From Actinomycetes bacterium (GTDB lineage: Bacteria > Actinomycetota > Coriobacteriia > Coriobacteriales > JAEZZM01), in assembly GCA_023418575.1 (NCBI GenBank), contig JAEZZM010000035.1, positions 21,715 through 85,714 on the forward strand: a stretch of DNA of 64,000 nucleotides, written 5' to 3'. This document shows positions 32,309 through 40,647 of this stretch, piece after piece. Every line of letters begins with the position of its first letter. The first letter of the stretch is position 1. Made by a program: the position numbers and the translations under genes. Below the pieces are notes generated by a model. It saw only the letters and a list, made by a program, of their open reading frames with translations. It had not been told where the DNA came from and did no database searches.

Positions 32309-32816
32309 AAGCACTCCCCTTTTTGATCCCCCGGCATAAGCAGGCATCTTTCAAGGGCACGGCAGACATGAGATCAAGTGGAGATACTATAAGTTGCAAT
32401 CCCCTCTTGCCTGCACTTACAACTATGTAGTCGTGCTCCAGAGCACTTTGGTCCAAAAAGCTTGGGTAGAGCTTTTTCATAGCTAAAGGAGAGCATCCTC
32501 CTCTTAGATATCCGCTAAATCTTAGAAGATCTTTTTGAGGAGCAAGCTGAAGACTTTTTTGTCCTGCCGCCTGAGCAGCCAGCTTTAAATCAAGCTCCTG
32601 AGCCACAGGAATAACAAAAACAAAGGCCTCTTGCTTTTGATTTATACACAGCAGTGTCTTAAAGACTTTTACTGGATCCTCTGCTATGGCCGAAGCCGCC
32701 TTAAGCCCACTTAAGTCAGATTCATCATAATCATATGACCTAAGCTCGTAGCTTATACCAAGCTTATCCAAAAGACGCATTGCATTTGTTTTCTGAGATT
32801 TTTTGCCCAGGCTCAT
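32298..32816 (-). CDS. ybaK: YbaK/EbsC-type Cys-tRNA(Pro) deacylase
   Basis: A 172-residue trans-editing protein that hydrolyses cysteine mischarged on tRNA-Pro. The family pattern is clear: TNAMRLLDKLGISYELRSYDY at the start, VFKTLLCINQKQEAFVFVIP (with the catalytic lysine of the VFKT motif), FSGYLRGGCSPLAMKK (the GGxSP motif) and a C-terminal LIVSPLDLM. The neighbour murJ overlaps it by 11 bases and uvrA lies 45 bases upstream, so uvrA-ybaK-murJ may be one operon. Confidence 0.93.
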   Translation of the reverse strand: MSLGKKSQKTNAMRLLDKLGISYELRSYDYDESDLSGLKAASAIAEDPVKVFKTLLCINQKQEAFVFVIPVAQELDLKLAAQAAGQKSLQLAPQKDLLRFSGYLRGGCSPLAMKKLYPSFLDQSALEHDYIVVSAGKRGLQLIVSPLDLMSAVPLKDACLCRGIKKGSAYES

Positions 32817-32861
32817 CTTCTTTTACTTCTCTACTCTCGTGCAGCTTACCACTCTTACCGC

Positions 32862-35702
32862 TTATGATCTTGCCGATAAAAGCGGAGCTAAGAATTTTGC
32901 TGTATGGCTCTCCTTGCAAGAGCATAGTTCTTCAGGCGTGCCACTAAAGACAAGGCTGCCACCTCCGTCTCCCCCTTCAGGCCCCATATCAATAATTCTA
33001 TCTGCCACCTTCAAGACATCTAGATTATGTTCAATAACTAGAACGGTATTTCCAGCATCTACCAGACGCTGCAGCACATCAATAAGTTGCCTTACATCTT
33101 CAAAATGAAGACCTGTTGTAGGCTCATCAAGAATATAGAAGGTTTTGCCCGTTTGCCTGCGGTGAAGCTCCTTTGCAAGTTTAACACGCTGAGCCTCTCC
33201 ACCCGAAAGCGTGGTGGCTGGCTGTCCCAAAGCAATATAACCAAGGCCTACATCATACAGGGTCTGAAGCTTGCGTTTGATGGCCGGTATATTTTCAAAG
33301 AACTGAAGTGCCTCCACAACACTCATGCGCAAGATCTCAGCAATATTTTTACCCTTATAGCTAATCTGCAGTGTTTCTCGGTTGTAACGCTCTCCACCAC
33401 AGACCTCACAAGGGACATATATATCAGGTAAGAAGTGCATCTCTATCTTGATTTGCCCATCTCCCTTGCAAGCCTCACAACGTCCTCCTGGCATATTAAA
33501 GCTAAAGCGTCCAGGTGAATAGCCTCGCGCCTTTGACTCAGGAACACTAGCAAAAAGATTGCGAATATCATCCCACAAACCAATATAGGTAGCAGGATTA
33601 GAACGAGGAGTTCTGCCAATGGGAGATTGATCAATATCAATAACCTTGTCTATTTCTTCAATCCCTTTAAGCTTTTTATACGAACCTACAGCCTTTTTAG
33701 CATGATGAATTGCATTGCTCAAAGCTGGGGCAAGCGTATCAGTAACAAGAGAAGATTTTCCTGATCCAGAGACCCCGCTTACCACTGTAAAGGTACCAAA
33801 TTCAATGGAAACATCAACATTCTTCAGATTATTTTCCTGTGCGCCGATAAGCTCGAGCGCCCCTCTACCTGGCTGTCTTCTCTCAGAAGGTAGCTTAATA
33901 CTGCGCTTACCGCTGAGATACTGCCCTGTAATGGAGCTCTCGCAGTTTTCTAAATCCTTTGGAGAACCTGCAAAAACCAGCTCGCCACCAAATTCTCCTG
34001 CTCTTGGACCAATATCAACAACAAAATCTGCAGAACGTATGGTATCCTCGTCATGCTCAACTACTAAAACTGAGTTACCCAGATTCTTAAGGCGCTCTAG
34101 AGTAGCAATAAGGCGGGCATTATCTCTTTGATGCAAACCAATTGAGGGCTCATCTAGTACATAGAGCACACCAACCAGTCCCGCACCAATTTGAGTGGCA
34201 AGTCTAATCCTCTGAGCCTCTCCACCAGATAGACTTGCAGAAGCCCTCTCTAAGGTCAGGTAATCAAGACCTACATCTACCAAAAAACGTAAACGCTCGA
34301 TGATCTCTTTTACTATACGCTGCGCTATAAAGCGATCGCGCTCTTCTAGTTCAAGCTGCAAAAAGAAATTCAAACTCTCTTTGGTAGACATAAGGCAGAT
34401 CTCGTAGATATTCTTGCCACCTACTAAGACCGATAAAATCTCAGGTTTAAGACGCGCACCCTTACAAGCTGGGCATGGTTCTTCTCTAATATATTGCTCT
34501 AAACGCGCCTTAATATTTTCATTACTGGTTTGTGAGTATTTATCATAAATGATTGATCTAATACCTGGAAACTTACTGGTCCAATGTGTGTTTCTGCCAT
34601 CTCTGGTAAGGTAATCTACGCGAATTTTCTTATCGCCCAAACCTTCAAGAAAGACTTTTCTAGTTTTTAAATCAAGATCCTCCCAGGGACTATTAATATC
34701 AACTCCCAGATAGGCTGCCACCGCAGCAAAAATTTGTGGATAATAATTTGAATTACCAAACAATGAGCCAAAAGCCCCATCCAAAATAGACCTAGAAGCG
34801 TCTTCCACCATAGCCGCACCATCTATAAGCTTATGAACACCCAAGCCATCACAGACCGGACAAGCTCCATAGGGGGCATTGAAAGAAAAATCACGAGGCT
34901 GAAGCTCATCCATTGAGTGTCCATGGATGGGGCAAGCTAAAGCCAAAGAATAATGTTCAAGCTGTTCTGGAAGCTCCTCTGTAGCTAAAAGCTGCACCAA
35001 AACTCTGCCAGAAGCTAAATTTGTTGCCTGCTCCACCGCCTCAGCAATGCGGCTTCTGGAGCTTTCCTTAATAACAATGCGATCTACCAGCAAGTTAATA
35101 TCATGCTTATAATTTTTATCAAGCTTAATATCCTCTTCAAGCTCTCTAAGCTCACCATCTACCTGCACGCGCGTAAAGCCTTCTTTTTTCAAATCAGCAA
35201 AAAGCTTGACATACTCCCCTTTGCGTCCACTTACTATGGGAGCCAAAATGTAAGCGCGTCTTGCTTGCCCTAAGGACATGATCTTATCGACCACCTGATC
35301 TGTTGTCTGCTTTTCTATGGGCCTTCCGCATTCAGGGCAGTGCGCAACACCTATACGAGCAAACAAGAGACGCAGGTAATCATAAATCTCTGTAACTGTT
35401 CCCACTGTGGAACGCGGATTTTTTGAGGTAGTTTTTTGATCAATTGACACTGCTGGCGATAAACCATCAATTGAATCCACATCAGGCTTATCCATTTGTC
35501 CCAAAAATTGACGAGCATAACTAGAGAGGGACTCAACGTAGCGGCGCTGACCCTCCGCATAGATAGTGTCAAAGGCAAGCGAAGACTTCCCTGAACCGCT
35601 CAAGCCTGTTATTACCACCAATTGATCTCGTGGAATGCTTAAATCTATATTCTTTAAATTATGGGCTCTTGCCCCTTTTATCACGATATTCTCTTGCGCC
35701 AT
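32862..35702 (-). CDS. uvrA: Excinuclease ABC subunit A
   Basis: The damage-sensing ATPase of nucleotide excision repair (946 residues). First Walker A GLSGSGKSSLAFDTIYAEG (about 33-51), first zinc-binding cysteines (CPECGRP, then CPVCDG), first signature YLTLERASASLSGGEAQRIR, Walker B GVLYVLDEPSIGLH; then second Walker A VSGVSGSGKSSLVTDTL, zinc module CEACKGDGQIKIEMHFLPD and CEVCGGERYN, second signature TTLSGGEAQRVKLA and YILDEPTTGLH. All ATP and zinc motifs are intact. In this genome uvrA, uvrB and uvrC are separate but lie within 18 kb on the same strand. Confidence 0.98.
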   Translation of the reverse strand: MAQENIVIKGARAHNLKNIDLSIPRDQLVVITGLSGSGKSSLAFDTIYAEGQRRYVESLSSYARQFLGQMDKPDVDSIDGLSPAVSIDQKTTSKNPRSTVGTVTEIYDYLRLLFARIGVAHCPECGRPIEKQTTDQVVDKIMSLGQARRAYILAPIVSGRKGEYVKLFADLKKEGFTRVQVDGELRELEEDIKLDKNYKHDINLLVDRIVIKESSRSRIAEAVEQATNLASGRVLVQLLATEELPEQLEHYSLALACPIHGHSMDELQPRDFSFNAPYGACPVCDGLGVHKLIDGAAMVEDASRSILDGAFGSLFGNSNYYPQIFAAVAAYLGVDINSPWEDLDLKTRKVFLEGLGDKKIRVDYLTRDGRNTHWTSKFPGIRSIIYDKYSQTSNENIKARLEQYIREEPCPACKGARLKPEILSVLVGGKNIYEICLMSTKESLNFFLQLELEERDRFIAQRIVKEIIERLRFLVDVGLDYLTLERASASLSGGEAQRIRLATQIGAGLVGVLYVLDEPSIGLHQRDNARLIATLERLKNLGNSVLVVEHDEDTIRSADFVVDIGPRAGEFGGELVFAGSPKDLENCESSITGQYLSGKRSIKLPSERRQPGRGALELIGAQENNLKNVDVSIEFGTFTVVSGVSGSGKSSLVTDTLAPALSNAIHHAKKAVGSYKKLKGIEEIDKVIDIDQSPIGRTPRSNPATYIGLWDDIRNLFASVPESKARGYSPGRFSFNMPGGRCEACKGDGQIKIEMHFLPDIYVPCEVCGGERYNRETLQISYKGKNIAEILRMSVVEALQFFENIPAIKRKLQTLYDVGLGYIALGQPATTLSGGEAQRVKLAKELHRRQTGKTFYILDEPTTGLHFEDVRQLIDVLQRLVDAGNTVLVIEHNLDVLKVADRIIDMGPEGGDGGGSLVFSGTPEELCSCKESHTAKFLAPLLSARS

Positions 35703-35744
35703 AGATTCTCCCGCTCATTTTTCATATCTTTTCATTGTACTCCT

Positions 35745-35862
35745 TGATACCCAAATTCTTAAAATGGGTACAGACTCATACATTGGATATCCCAATTTGC
35801 AAGCACCATTTTTGGTGTTCCTATAGGTCAGATCTCTCAATCTAAGGGTCTGTACCTATAGC
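35745..35862 (+). promoter_or_regulatory. Candidate structured leader with competing pairings before mrp
   Basis: Three inverted repeats overlap so that they cannot all form: TACCCA (35748-35753) with TGGGTA (35765-35770); GGTACAGAC (35767-35775) with GTCTGTACC (35848-35856); and CTATAGGT (35821-35828) with ACCTATAG (35854-35861). The long-range stem encloses small hairpins ATTGG/CCAAT (35782-35796), CACCA/TGGTG (35804-35817) and AGAT/ATCT (35830-35843). This looks like a switchable RNA or a complex operator region. I match it to no known riboswitch. Strand is inferred from the mrp gene 42 bases further. Confidence 0.4.
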
Positions 35863-35903
35863 CTTATTTGTTTATATAAAGCATGATCCTAGAGGGGGTT
35901 CAT

Positions 35904-36791
35904 ATGAGTGGATGCGGTGGACAGTGCCCCAGTGCTGCTGGTGCAGGTGCAAAGGCAGGAGCTGCTCCTCAAAAAGAAAAAGCTAATGAGCTTAGTAAGG
36001 TCAAGCGCGTTATTGGCGTAGTTTCTGGCAAAGGTGGTGTAGGTAAATCACTTGTCACCGGTCTTCTTGCCTGTTATATGCAGCGTGCTTCATATAAGAC
36101 TGCAATCTTAGATGCCGATATAACCGGACCCTCAATACCTAAAATGTTTGGTATTACTGGACAGCGCTTAGAGGGTCTAGGTAATTTCCTCTTTCCTGCT
36201 GAAACCTCTACCGGCATAAAAGCTATGTCCATTAACCTCTTGCTTGAGCGTGAAACTGATCCTGTTTTGTGGCGCGGGCCCATTATTGGTGGAGCAATCA
36301 AACAATTTTGGACAGAGGTAAATTGGGGTGAAATTGATTACATGTTTGTAGACATGCCTCCAGGAACAGGAGATGTTGCACTAACAGTATTTCAATCACT
36401 TCCAGTAGATGGCTTAATCATTATTACCTCTCCACAAGATCTGGTATCAATGATTGTTTCTAAAGCTGTAAAAATGGCAGATACTATGGGTGTTCCTGTA
36501 CTTGGCTTGGTTGAAAATTACAGCTATCTAGAGTGCCCTGACTGCAAAAAGAAGATTTCCGTCTTTGGTGAATCACATATTGATGAGATTAGCAAGGCTT
36601 TTAGATTACCTGTATTAGGCAAGCTTCCCATTGATCCAAAGCTTGCAGAGCTCTGCGACGCAGGTAAAATTGAAGAGGTTCCCTATGATCTCTTAGGTGC
36701 AGCGGTGGACTTACTTAAAGAACTTCCTGCTCAAGATCAGTCTGATGAACCCACTGCAGAATCAAATCCTGCTGACAGCTATCAGTTATAG
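35904..36791 (+). CDS. Mrp/NBP35-type iron-sulfur carrier ATPase
   Basis: A 295-residue P-loop ATPase thought to carry and deliver Fe-S clusters. The N-terminus is short with cysteines SGCGGQCP, then the deviant Walker A VVSGKGGVGKSLVTGLLA (about 39-56), DADITGPSIPKMFG, DYMFVDMPPGTGDVALT, and the cluster-binding CPDC (about 212-215) in the ENYSYLECPDCKKK stretch. I chose ATG 35904, which follows GAGGGGG; the longer reading starts inside that ribosome site. A linker rich in Gly/Ala (about 12-27) and an acidic tail frame the core. It is the first plus-strand gene of a three-gene series. Confidence 0.93.
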   Translation: MSGCGGQCPSAAGAGAKAGAAPQKEKANELSKVKRVIGVVSGKGGVGKSLVTGLLACYMQRASYKTAILDADITGPSIPKMFGITGQRLEGLGNFLFPAETSTGIKAMSINLLLERETDPVLWRGPIIGGAIKQFWTEVNWGEIDYMFVDMPPGTGDVALTVFQSLPVDGLIIITSPQDLVSMIVSKAVKMADTMGVPVLGLVENYSYLECPDCKKKISVFGESHIDEISKAFRLPVLGKLPIDPKLAELCDAGKIEEVPYDLLGAAVDLLKELPAQDQSDEPTAESNPADSYQL

Positions 36792-36901
36792 CTAAACAGC
36801 TTGGCTGAGAGATGTTATGTAGTTAAGTCCTAGATCTGGCCTAGGCCTAGGTCTATGTTAGATCTACAAGGCTACATTGGTCTTTGTGAGTTATTGAGAA
36901 G

Positions 36902-38290
36902 ATGAAAACATACGATCTCATTATTATTGGTGCAGGGGCTTCAGGTTTGATGGCTGCATATGCAGCTACAAGCCAAGGAGCCTCTGTGCTGCTTGTCGAA
37001 AAACATAACAAAAAGCTTGGACAAAGCATCCTGCGCTCTGGCAACGGACGCTGCAATATCTCACATCAAGACATCTCTGCTCAAGATTACAATCAAGCAG
37101 CTTTTATTCAAGCGCTCCTTAATGCCAATGAGATTAAGGACATGCACCTTTTTATTGAAAACATCTTTGCTGATATGGGCCTCTTTTTTGCTTATGAAGA
37201 TAAGCGCGCCTATCCTTATTCATTTAACGCCCAAAGTGTGCTTTCCTCTCTCTTAACTGCATCAAAATCTTACGGCCTAGATATAATACGTGGAGCACAG
37301 ATAAGAAGCTTAGAAAAAGACTCGAACTTTAAATTAGACTTAGAGCTCAGCGAAGATTTGGAAAGTGAACAAACTCATATAAGAGTTTGCTCCACCAAAT
37401 TGCTCTGGGCAGCAGGAGCTCAAAGTGCCCAGGACTTCCTAAACCTAAGCGCACAAGAGCATAGCAAGCTCCCTGATATAAACTATATTAGGCAAGAGGC
37501 GCTCCTTTGCCCTCTCCAGGTAGATAACCCGCTCATATATGGACTCTCTGGTTTACGGGTTAAACTACTTTGCCAGGGCCCTCATGGATACCAAGAAGAG
37601 GGCGAAATACTGATACGAGATTATGGCCTATCTGGAATACTGAGCTTTAATATTTCTAGAGAGCTTCACCATCATAAGACAAGCAACTATAGTTTTAATT
37701 TTATACCTGGGCTTAAGCTACAGGATGTAGAATCCTATCTAAACAGACGCCTGGAGCAGATAGCTCAAGATAAAAAACTTAAGGCTCAAGTAGAGCTTAA
37801 ACGTGAGGCCTATCTTCATATACTTGATGGTATTCTTGCACCTCAGCTAGCACGAAGAATAATTGAACTAAGCTTGTGCCCCCAAATAAAATCCTGCAAT
37901 GATTATGAAAATAGGCTTAAACAAGAAGGCTGGAAAAAAACTAAGGCACACAAGAATTCAAAGTCTTCAAAAGTAGACAGTCCTACACTAAAACTTAAGT
38001 TAGAAGAACTTGAGCTATTAAATACAAAAACACTTATATCTATGCTAACTAAATTTAAACTTGAGATTAAAGCTATCTGTGAGACTCAACTTGCACAACT
38101 GAGCAGTGGAGGTCTAGACATCAATAATCTAAATGATAATCTCGAGCATAAAACCTGTGCTGGGCTATATTTTAGCGGCGAAGTTCTAGATGTAGATGGC
38201 CCCTGCGGAGGTTATAATTTAGCCTGGGCTTGGATAAGTGGCTATATTGCAGGAAAAGATGCCGCCCTAAAAACTAAGAAAACTGATTAG
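36902..38290 (+). CDS. HI0933/YhiN-family FAD-dependent oxidoreductase
   Basis: A 462-residue flavoprotein. The dinucleotide-binding start is DLIIIGAGASGLMAAYAA (5-22). The family-specific step is KLGQSILRSGNGRCNISH (about 39-55), and the C-terminal FAD motif is LYFSGEVLDVDGPCGGYN (about 420-437) with LAWAWISGYIAGKDAA. Members are often named aminoacetone oxidase or BaiN-like, but substrates are mostly unknown. A lysine/serine-rich insert (about 345-365) is longer than usual. It lies 110 bases after mrp and 74 bases before another FAD protein, with an 8-bp inverted repeat (38298-38305/38336-38343) between these two. Confidence 0.9.
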   Translation: MKTYDLIIIGAGASGLMAAYAATSQGASVLLVEKHNKKLGQSILRSGNGRCNISHQDISAQDYNQAAFIQALLNANEIKDMHLFIENIFADMGLFFAYEDKRAYPYSFNAQSVLSSLLTASKSYGLDIIRGAQIRSLEKDSNFKLDLELSEDLESEQTHIRVCSTKLLWAAGAQSAQDFLNLSAQEHSKLPDINYIRQEALLCPLQVDNPLIYGLSGLRVKLLCQGPHGYQEEGEILIRDYGLSGILSFNISRELHHHKTSNYSFNFIPGLKLQDVESYLNRRLEQIAQDKKLKAQVELKREAYLHILDGILAPQLARRIIELSLCPQIKSCNDYENRLKQEGWKKTKAHKNSKSSKVDSPTLKLKLEELELLNTKTLISMLTKFKLEIKAICETQLAQLSSGGLDINNLNDNLEHKTCAGLYFSGEVLDVDGPCGGYNLAWAWISGYIAGKDAALKTKKTD

Positions 38291-38364
38291 GCTCAAATAC
38301 CCTAGAGACTGTTATTTACTCAAGGCTAGGGTAAGCATAAAGACAAAAGGAGTAGAGCCAAGTT

Positions 38365-40020
38365 ATGATAGAGCTTATTAATGTAAAGCTTCCTCTAGAG
38401 GCTGCCCTTGAGGGCGGCGATGAGCTTATCTTATCGGCTTTATTAAAAGAAACAGGGCTTAAGGCTCATGAGCTTAGGACTTACAGTTTAAGAAAGCGCG
38501 CCTTGGATGCGCGCAAAAAACATGAGCTTTCTTTTGTTGCAAGTTTTATCCTAGATGCGCCCAGCAAAGAAGCAAAGCTTCTTGCACAAAACAAAAACGT
38601 ACGCGACTTTGATGAACAAGTATATAAACCACAATCAAGCGCTCATTGCAAAAAAGCTGCACTAAAGCTTTTGCCAGGAATAAATTCTGAGGCACGTCCT
38701 ATTGTAGTTGGTGCAGGTTGTGCTGGCCTGTTTTGTGCTCTTAGTCTTGCCCAAGCTGGCTTAAGGCCCCTTGTGTTGGAAAGAGGCAAAGCTTCTAAAG
38801 AGCGCACGCAAGATATAGATCAATTTATCCAGACAGCTCAGCTTAACACCCAAAGTAATATTCAATTTGGTTTGGGAGGAGCAGGCACCTTTTCTGATGG
38901 TAAACTAACCACTAATACCAAGTCCATCTATCATCGCTATATTCTAGACGCTCTGGTAAGAGCCGGAGCACCTCAAGAAATATCATACCTTGCCAAGCCT
39001 CATATTGGCTCTGATATATTGCCGGGGGTAGTTGAGCATCTTGTAAAAGAGATTGAACAAGCTGGTGGAGAATTTCACTTTAATACTCAATTTATCGGTT
39101 TTGAAAACAGCTCCCTATCTTCTGATATCCTCAAAATAGTAACTAAAAATTCAATTAGTGGAGCAGAGCAAGAGTTCTTTGCAACTCAAATCTTTTTAGC
39201 CTGCGGCCACTCTGCTCGAGACACCTTTAAGTATCTTGCCGATAAGAAGCTTGCCCTAGAGCCCAAAACCTTTTCTATGGGCTTTAGGATTGAACATAAA
39301 CAAACTCATATCAATGAACAGCAATATGGAGCTTTTGCCTCTCATCCTGCCCTGGGTGCTGCTGACTACAAACTGGTACACCATCTTAAAAATGGACGCT
39401 CTGCCTACAGTTTTTGTATGTGCCCCGGAGGAACTGTGGTTGCTGCCGCAAGTGAACAAAATAGTGTCTGCACCAATGGCATGAGCGAGTATGCCCGCAA
39501 CAAAGAAAATGCCAACGCAGGATTTCTTGTTGCGGTAAACCCCAGCGACCTTAATCCAAACAATATTCTAGCTGGCATAGAGCTGCAGCGCCGCTGTGAG
39601 CACAAAGCCTTCATTCAAGCTGGCTCAACTTATAAAGCGCCTGCTCAGCTTGTTGGAGACTTCTTAGAAAATAAAAGCTCAAAAGGAGCAGGTTCTGTAA
39701 TTCCCAGCTATCCTCTGGGTGTACACTGGACTTGCATGAATGAGCTTTTACCAGCCTATATTATTGATTGTCTTAAACAGTCTCTGCCAGCCTTAGGCAA
39801 GAAACTCCCCGGTTTTGATGATCCAGAAGCAGTTCTCACAGGAGTTGAAACACGATCAAGCTCACCTTTGCGCATACTGCGTGACAAAGAAAGCTGCAGA
39901 TCAATAAGCCACCCTCTTATCACTCCTTGCGGTGAGGGAGCAGGTTATGCAGGCGGCATTATGAGTGCAGCTGCAGATGGTGTGCGCTGCGCTGAAGCCT
40001 TTATGCAGCTCCACGCTTAA
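38365..40020 (+). CDS. COG2509-type FAD-dependent dehydrogenase
   Basis: A 551-residue flavoprotein of an uncharacterised family. An N-terminal ferredoxin-like part (about 1-80, with the typical LLKETGLKAHELRTYSLRKRALDAR) is followed by the FAD-binding motif PIVVGAGCAGLFCALSLAQAG (about 111-131), the FGLGGAGTFSDGKLTT signature (about 170-186) and the C-terminal GEGAGYAGGIMSAAADGVR. The fold links a small substrate-carrying domain to an FAD domain; no reaction is proven. AAAGGAG lies 12 bases before the ATG. It follows the HI0933-family gene and probably forms an operon with it; it ends before a repeat tract. Confidence 0.88.
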   Translation: MIELINVKLPLEAALEGGDELILSALLKETGLKAHELRTYSLRKRALDARKKHELSFVASFILDAPSKEAKLLAQNKNVRDFDEQVYKPQSSAHCKKAALKLLPGINSEARPIVVGAGCAGLFCALSLAQAGLRPLVLERGKASKERTQDIDQFIQTAQLNTQSNIQFGLGGAGTFSDGKLTTNTKSIYHRYILDALVRAGAPQEISYLAKPHIGSDILPGVVEHLVKEIEQAGGEFHFNTQFIGFENSSLSSDILKIVTKNSISGAEQEFFATQIFLACGHSARDTFKYLADKKLALEPKTFSMGFRIEHKQTHINEQQYGAFASHPALGAADYKLVHHLKNGRSAYSFCMCPGGTVVAAASEQNSVCTNGMSEYARNKENANAGFLVAVNPSDLNPNNILAGIELQRRCEHKAFIQAGSTYKAPAQLVGDFLENKSSKGAGSVIPSYPLGVHWTCMNELLPAYIIDCLKQSLPALGKKLPGFDDPEAVLTGVETRSSSPLRILRDKESCRSISHPLITPCGEGAGYAGGIMSAAADGVRCAEAFMQLHA

Positions 40021-40070
40021 TCACCTGAACTCTCCTGTACTTAACCGTGCCTAACTGTGCCAAAAGTACT

Positions 40071-40130
40071 TTGCTATACGTTGCTACGCCTTGCTACGCC
40101 TTACTGTGCCTTACTGTACCTTACTGCACC
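40071..40130. repeat. Six tandem 10-bp degenerate repeats
   Basis: In exact 10-base register: TTGCTATACG, TTGCTACGCC, TTGCTACGCC, TTACTGTGCC, TTACTGTACC, TTACTGCACC. Less exact copies (TTAACCGTGCC, TAACTGTGCC) precede them at 40041-40061. The tract lies between convergent genes. It is not a CRISPR: there are no spacers and the unit is too short. It may be slippage DNA used as an intergenic spacer. Confidence 0.85.
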
Positions 40131-40152
40131 TGTTCCAGATCCTGCTTAAACT

Positions 40153-40602
40153 CTAAGAAGCTTTAAGCTCTTTTCTTGCCTTCTTTTTGCTAAGTTTTTT
40201 ACAAAGCTTCTTTGAGTCTTTAGATAGTTTGGCTGAGTGTAAGGCTATTAAATTTGCCTTTGTACCAGCGATATTTTTAATTAAAACCTGTTTTTTCTTG
40301 ATAGGTGCCTCAAGCTTAAGCTCAGAAATCAACTTCATTACTAAGGGCGCTTGTTCATCGGTGACTTTACGGCTCAAACCAAGCTTAAGCCGCTTTTTTG
40401 ACCCTTGGACTTTAAGCTTATACACAATGGCATGACGCTTCCTGTTTGCTTCCAAATTTGCATACTTAAGACCTTTTTTACAAGCATAACCCGAAGCTTC
40501 CAGCACCCCAGTGCTGCGCTTGTAAACCTTAACATTGCAGCGGTGATGGCAGCGTTTGCACTCTAGAGCAAACTGCAACTCTTTTGCAGTATCATCTTTC
40601 AT
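40153..40602 (-). CDS. DUF1667 domain protein with conserved cysteines
   Basis: A 149-residue small basic protein. The pattern matches DUF1667: CKRCHHRC near the start (C15, C18, C22), the second cysteine step ASGYACKKGLKYANLEANRKR, a beta-rich middle, and LIKNIAGTKANLIALHSA (about 107-124). The usual domain has CxxGC and GNxCxRG; here the spacing is kept while glycines differ (RCHHRC, GYACKKG). In most genomes DUF1667 sits in an operon behind an FAD dehydrogenase of the GlpO type and probably carries a cluster. Here it faces away from the nearest flavoprotein (COG2509), separated by the repeat tract. A Lys-rich tail (KKLSKKKARKELK) is additional. Confidence 0.75.
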   Translation of the reverse strand: MKDDTAKELQFALECKRCHHRCNVKVYKRSTGVLEASGYACKKGLKYANLEANRKRHAIVYKLKVQGSKKRLKLGLSRKVTDEQAPLVMKLISELKLEAPIKKKQVLIKNIAGTKANLIALHSAKLSKDSKKLCKKLSKKKARKELKAS

Positions 40603-40647
40603 AGTATTACTCCCTCTCCCCTTTAGCCCTTAATAGTAGTGTCATAG

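Noticed and set aside
33715..34131. Plus-strand ORF of 138 codons opposite uvrA
   Set aside because: Shadow of uvrA with no ribosome site and no recognisable motif.
38298..38343. TACCCTAG/CTAGGGTA inverted repeat as a terminator after the HI0933-type gene
   Set aside because: The loop is 30 bases and no T run follows; it may be an operator for the second flavoprotein gene but evidence is thin.
40041..40130. Repeat tract considered as a CRISPR array
   Set aside because: The units are 10 bases, directly adjacent and without spacers; no cas genes are near.
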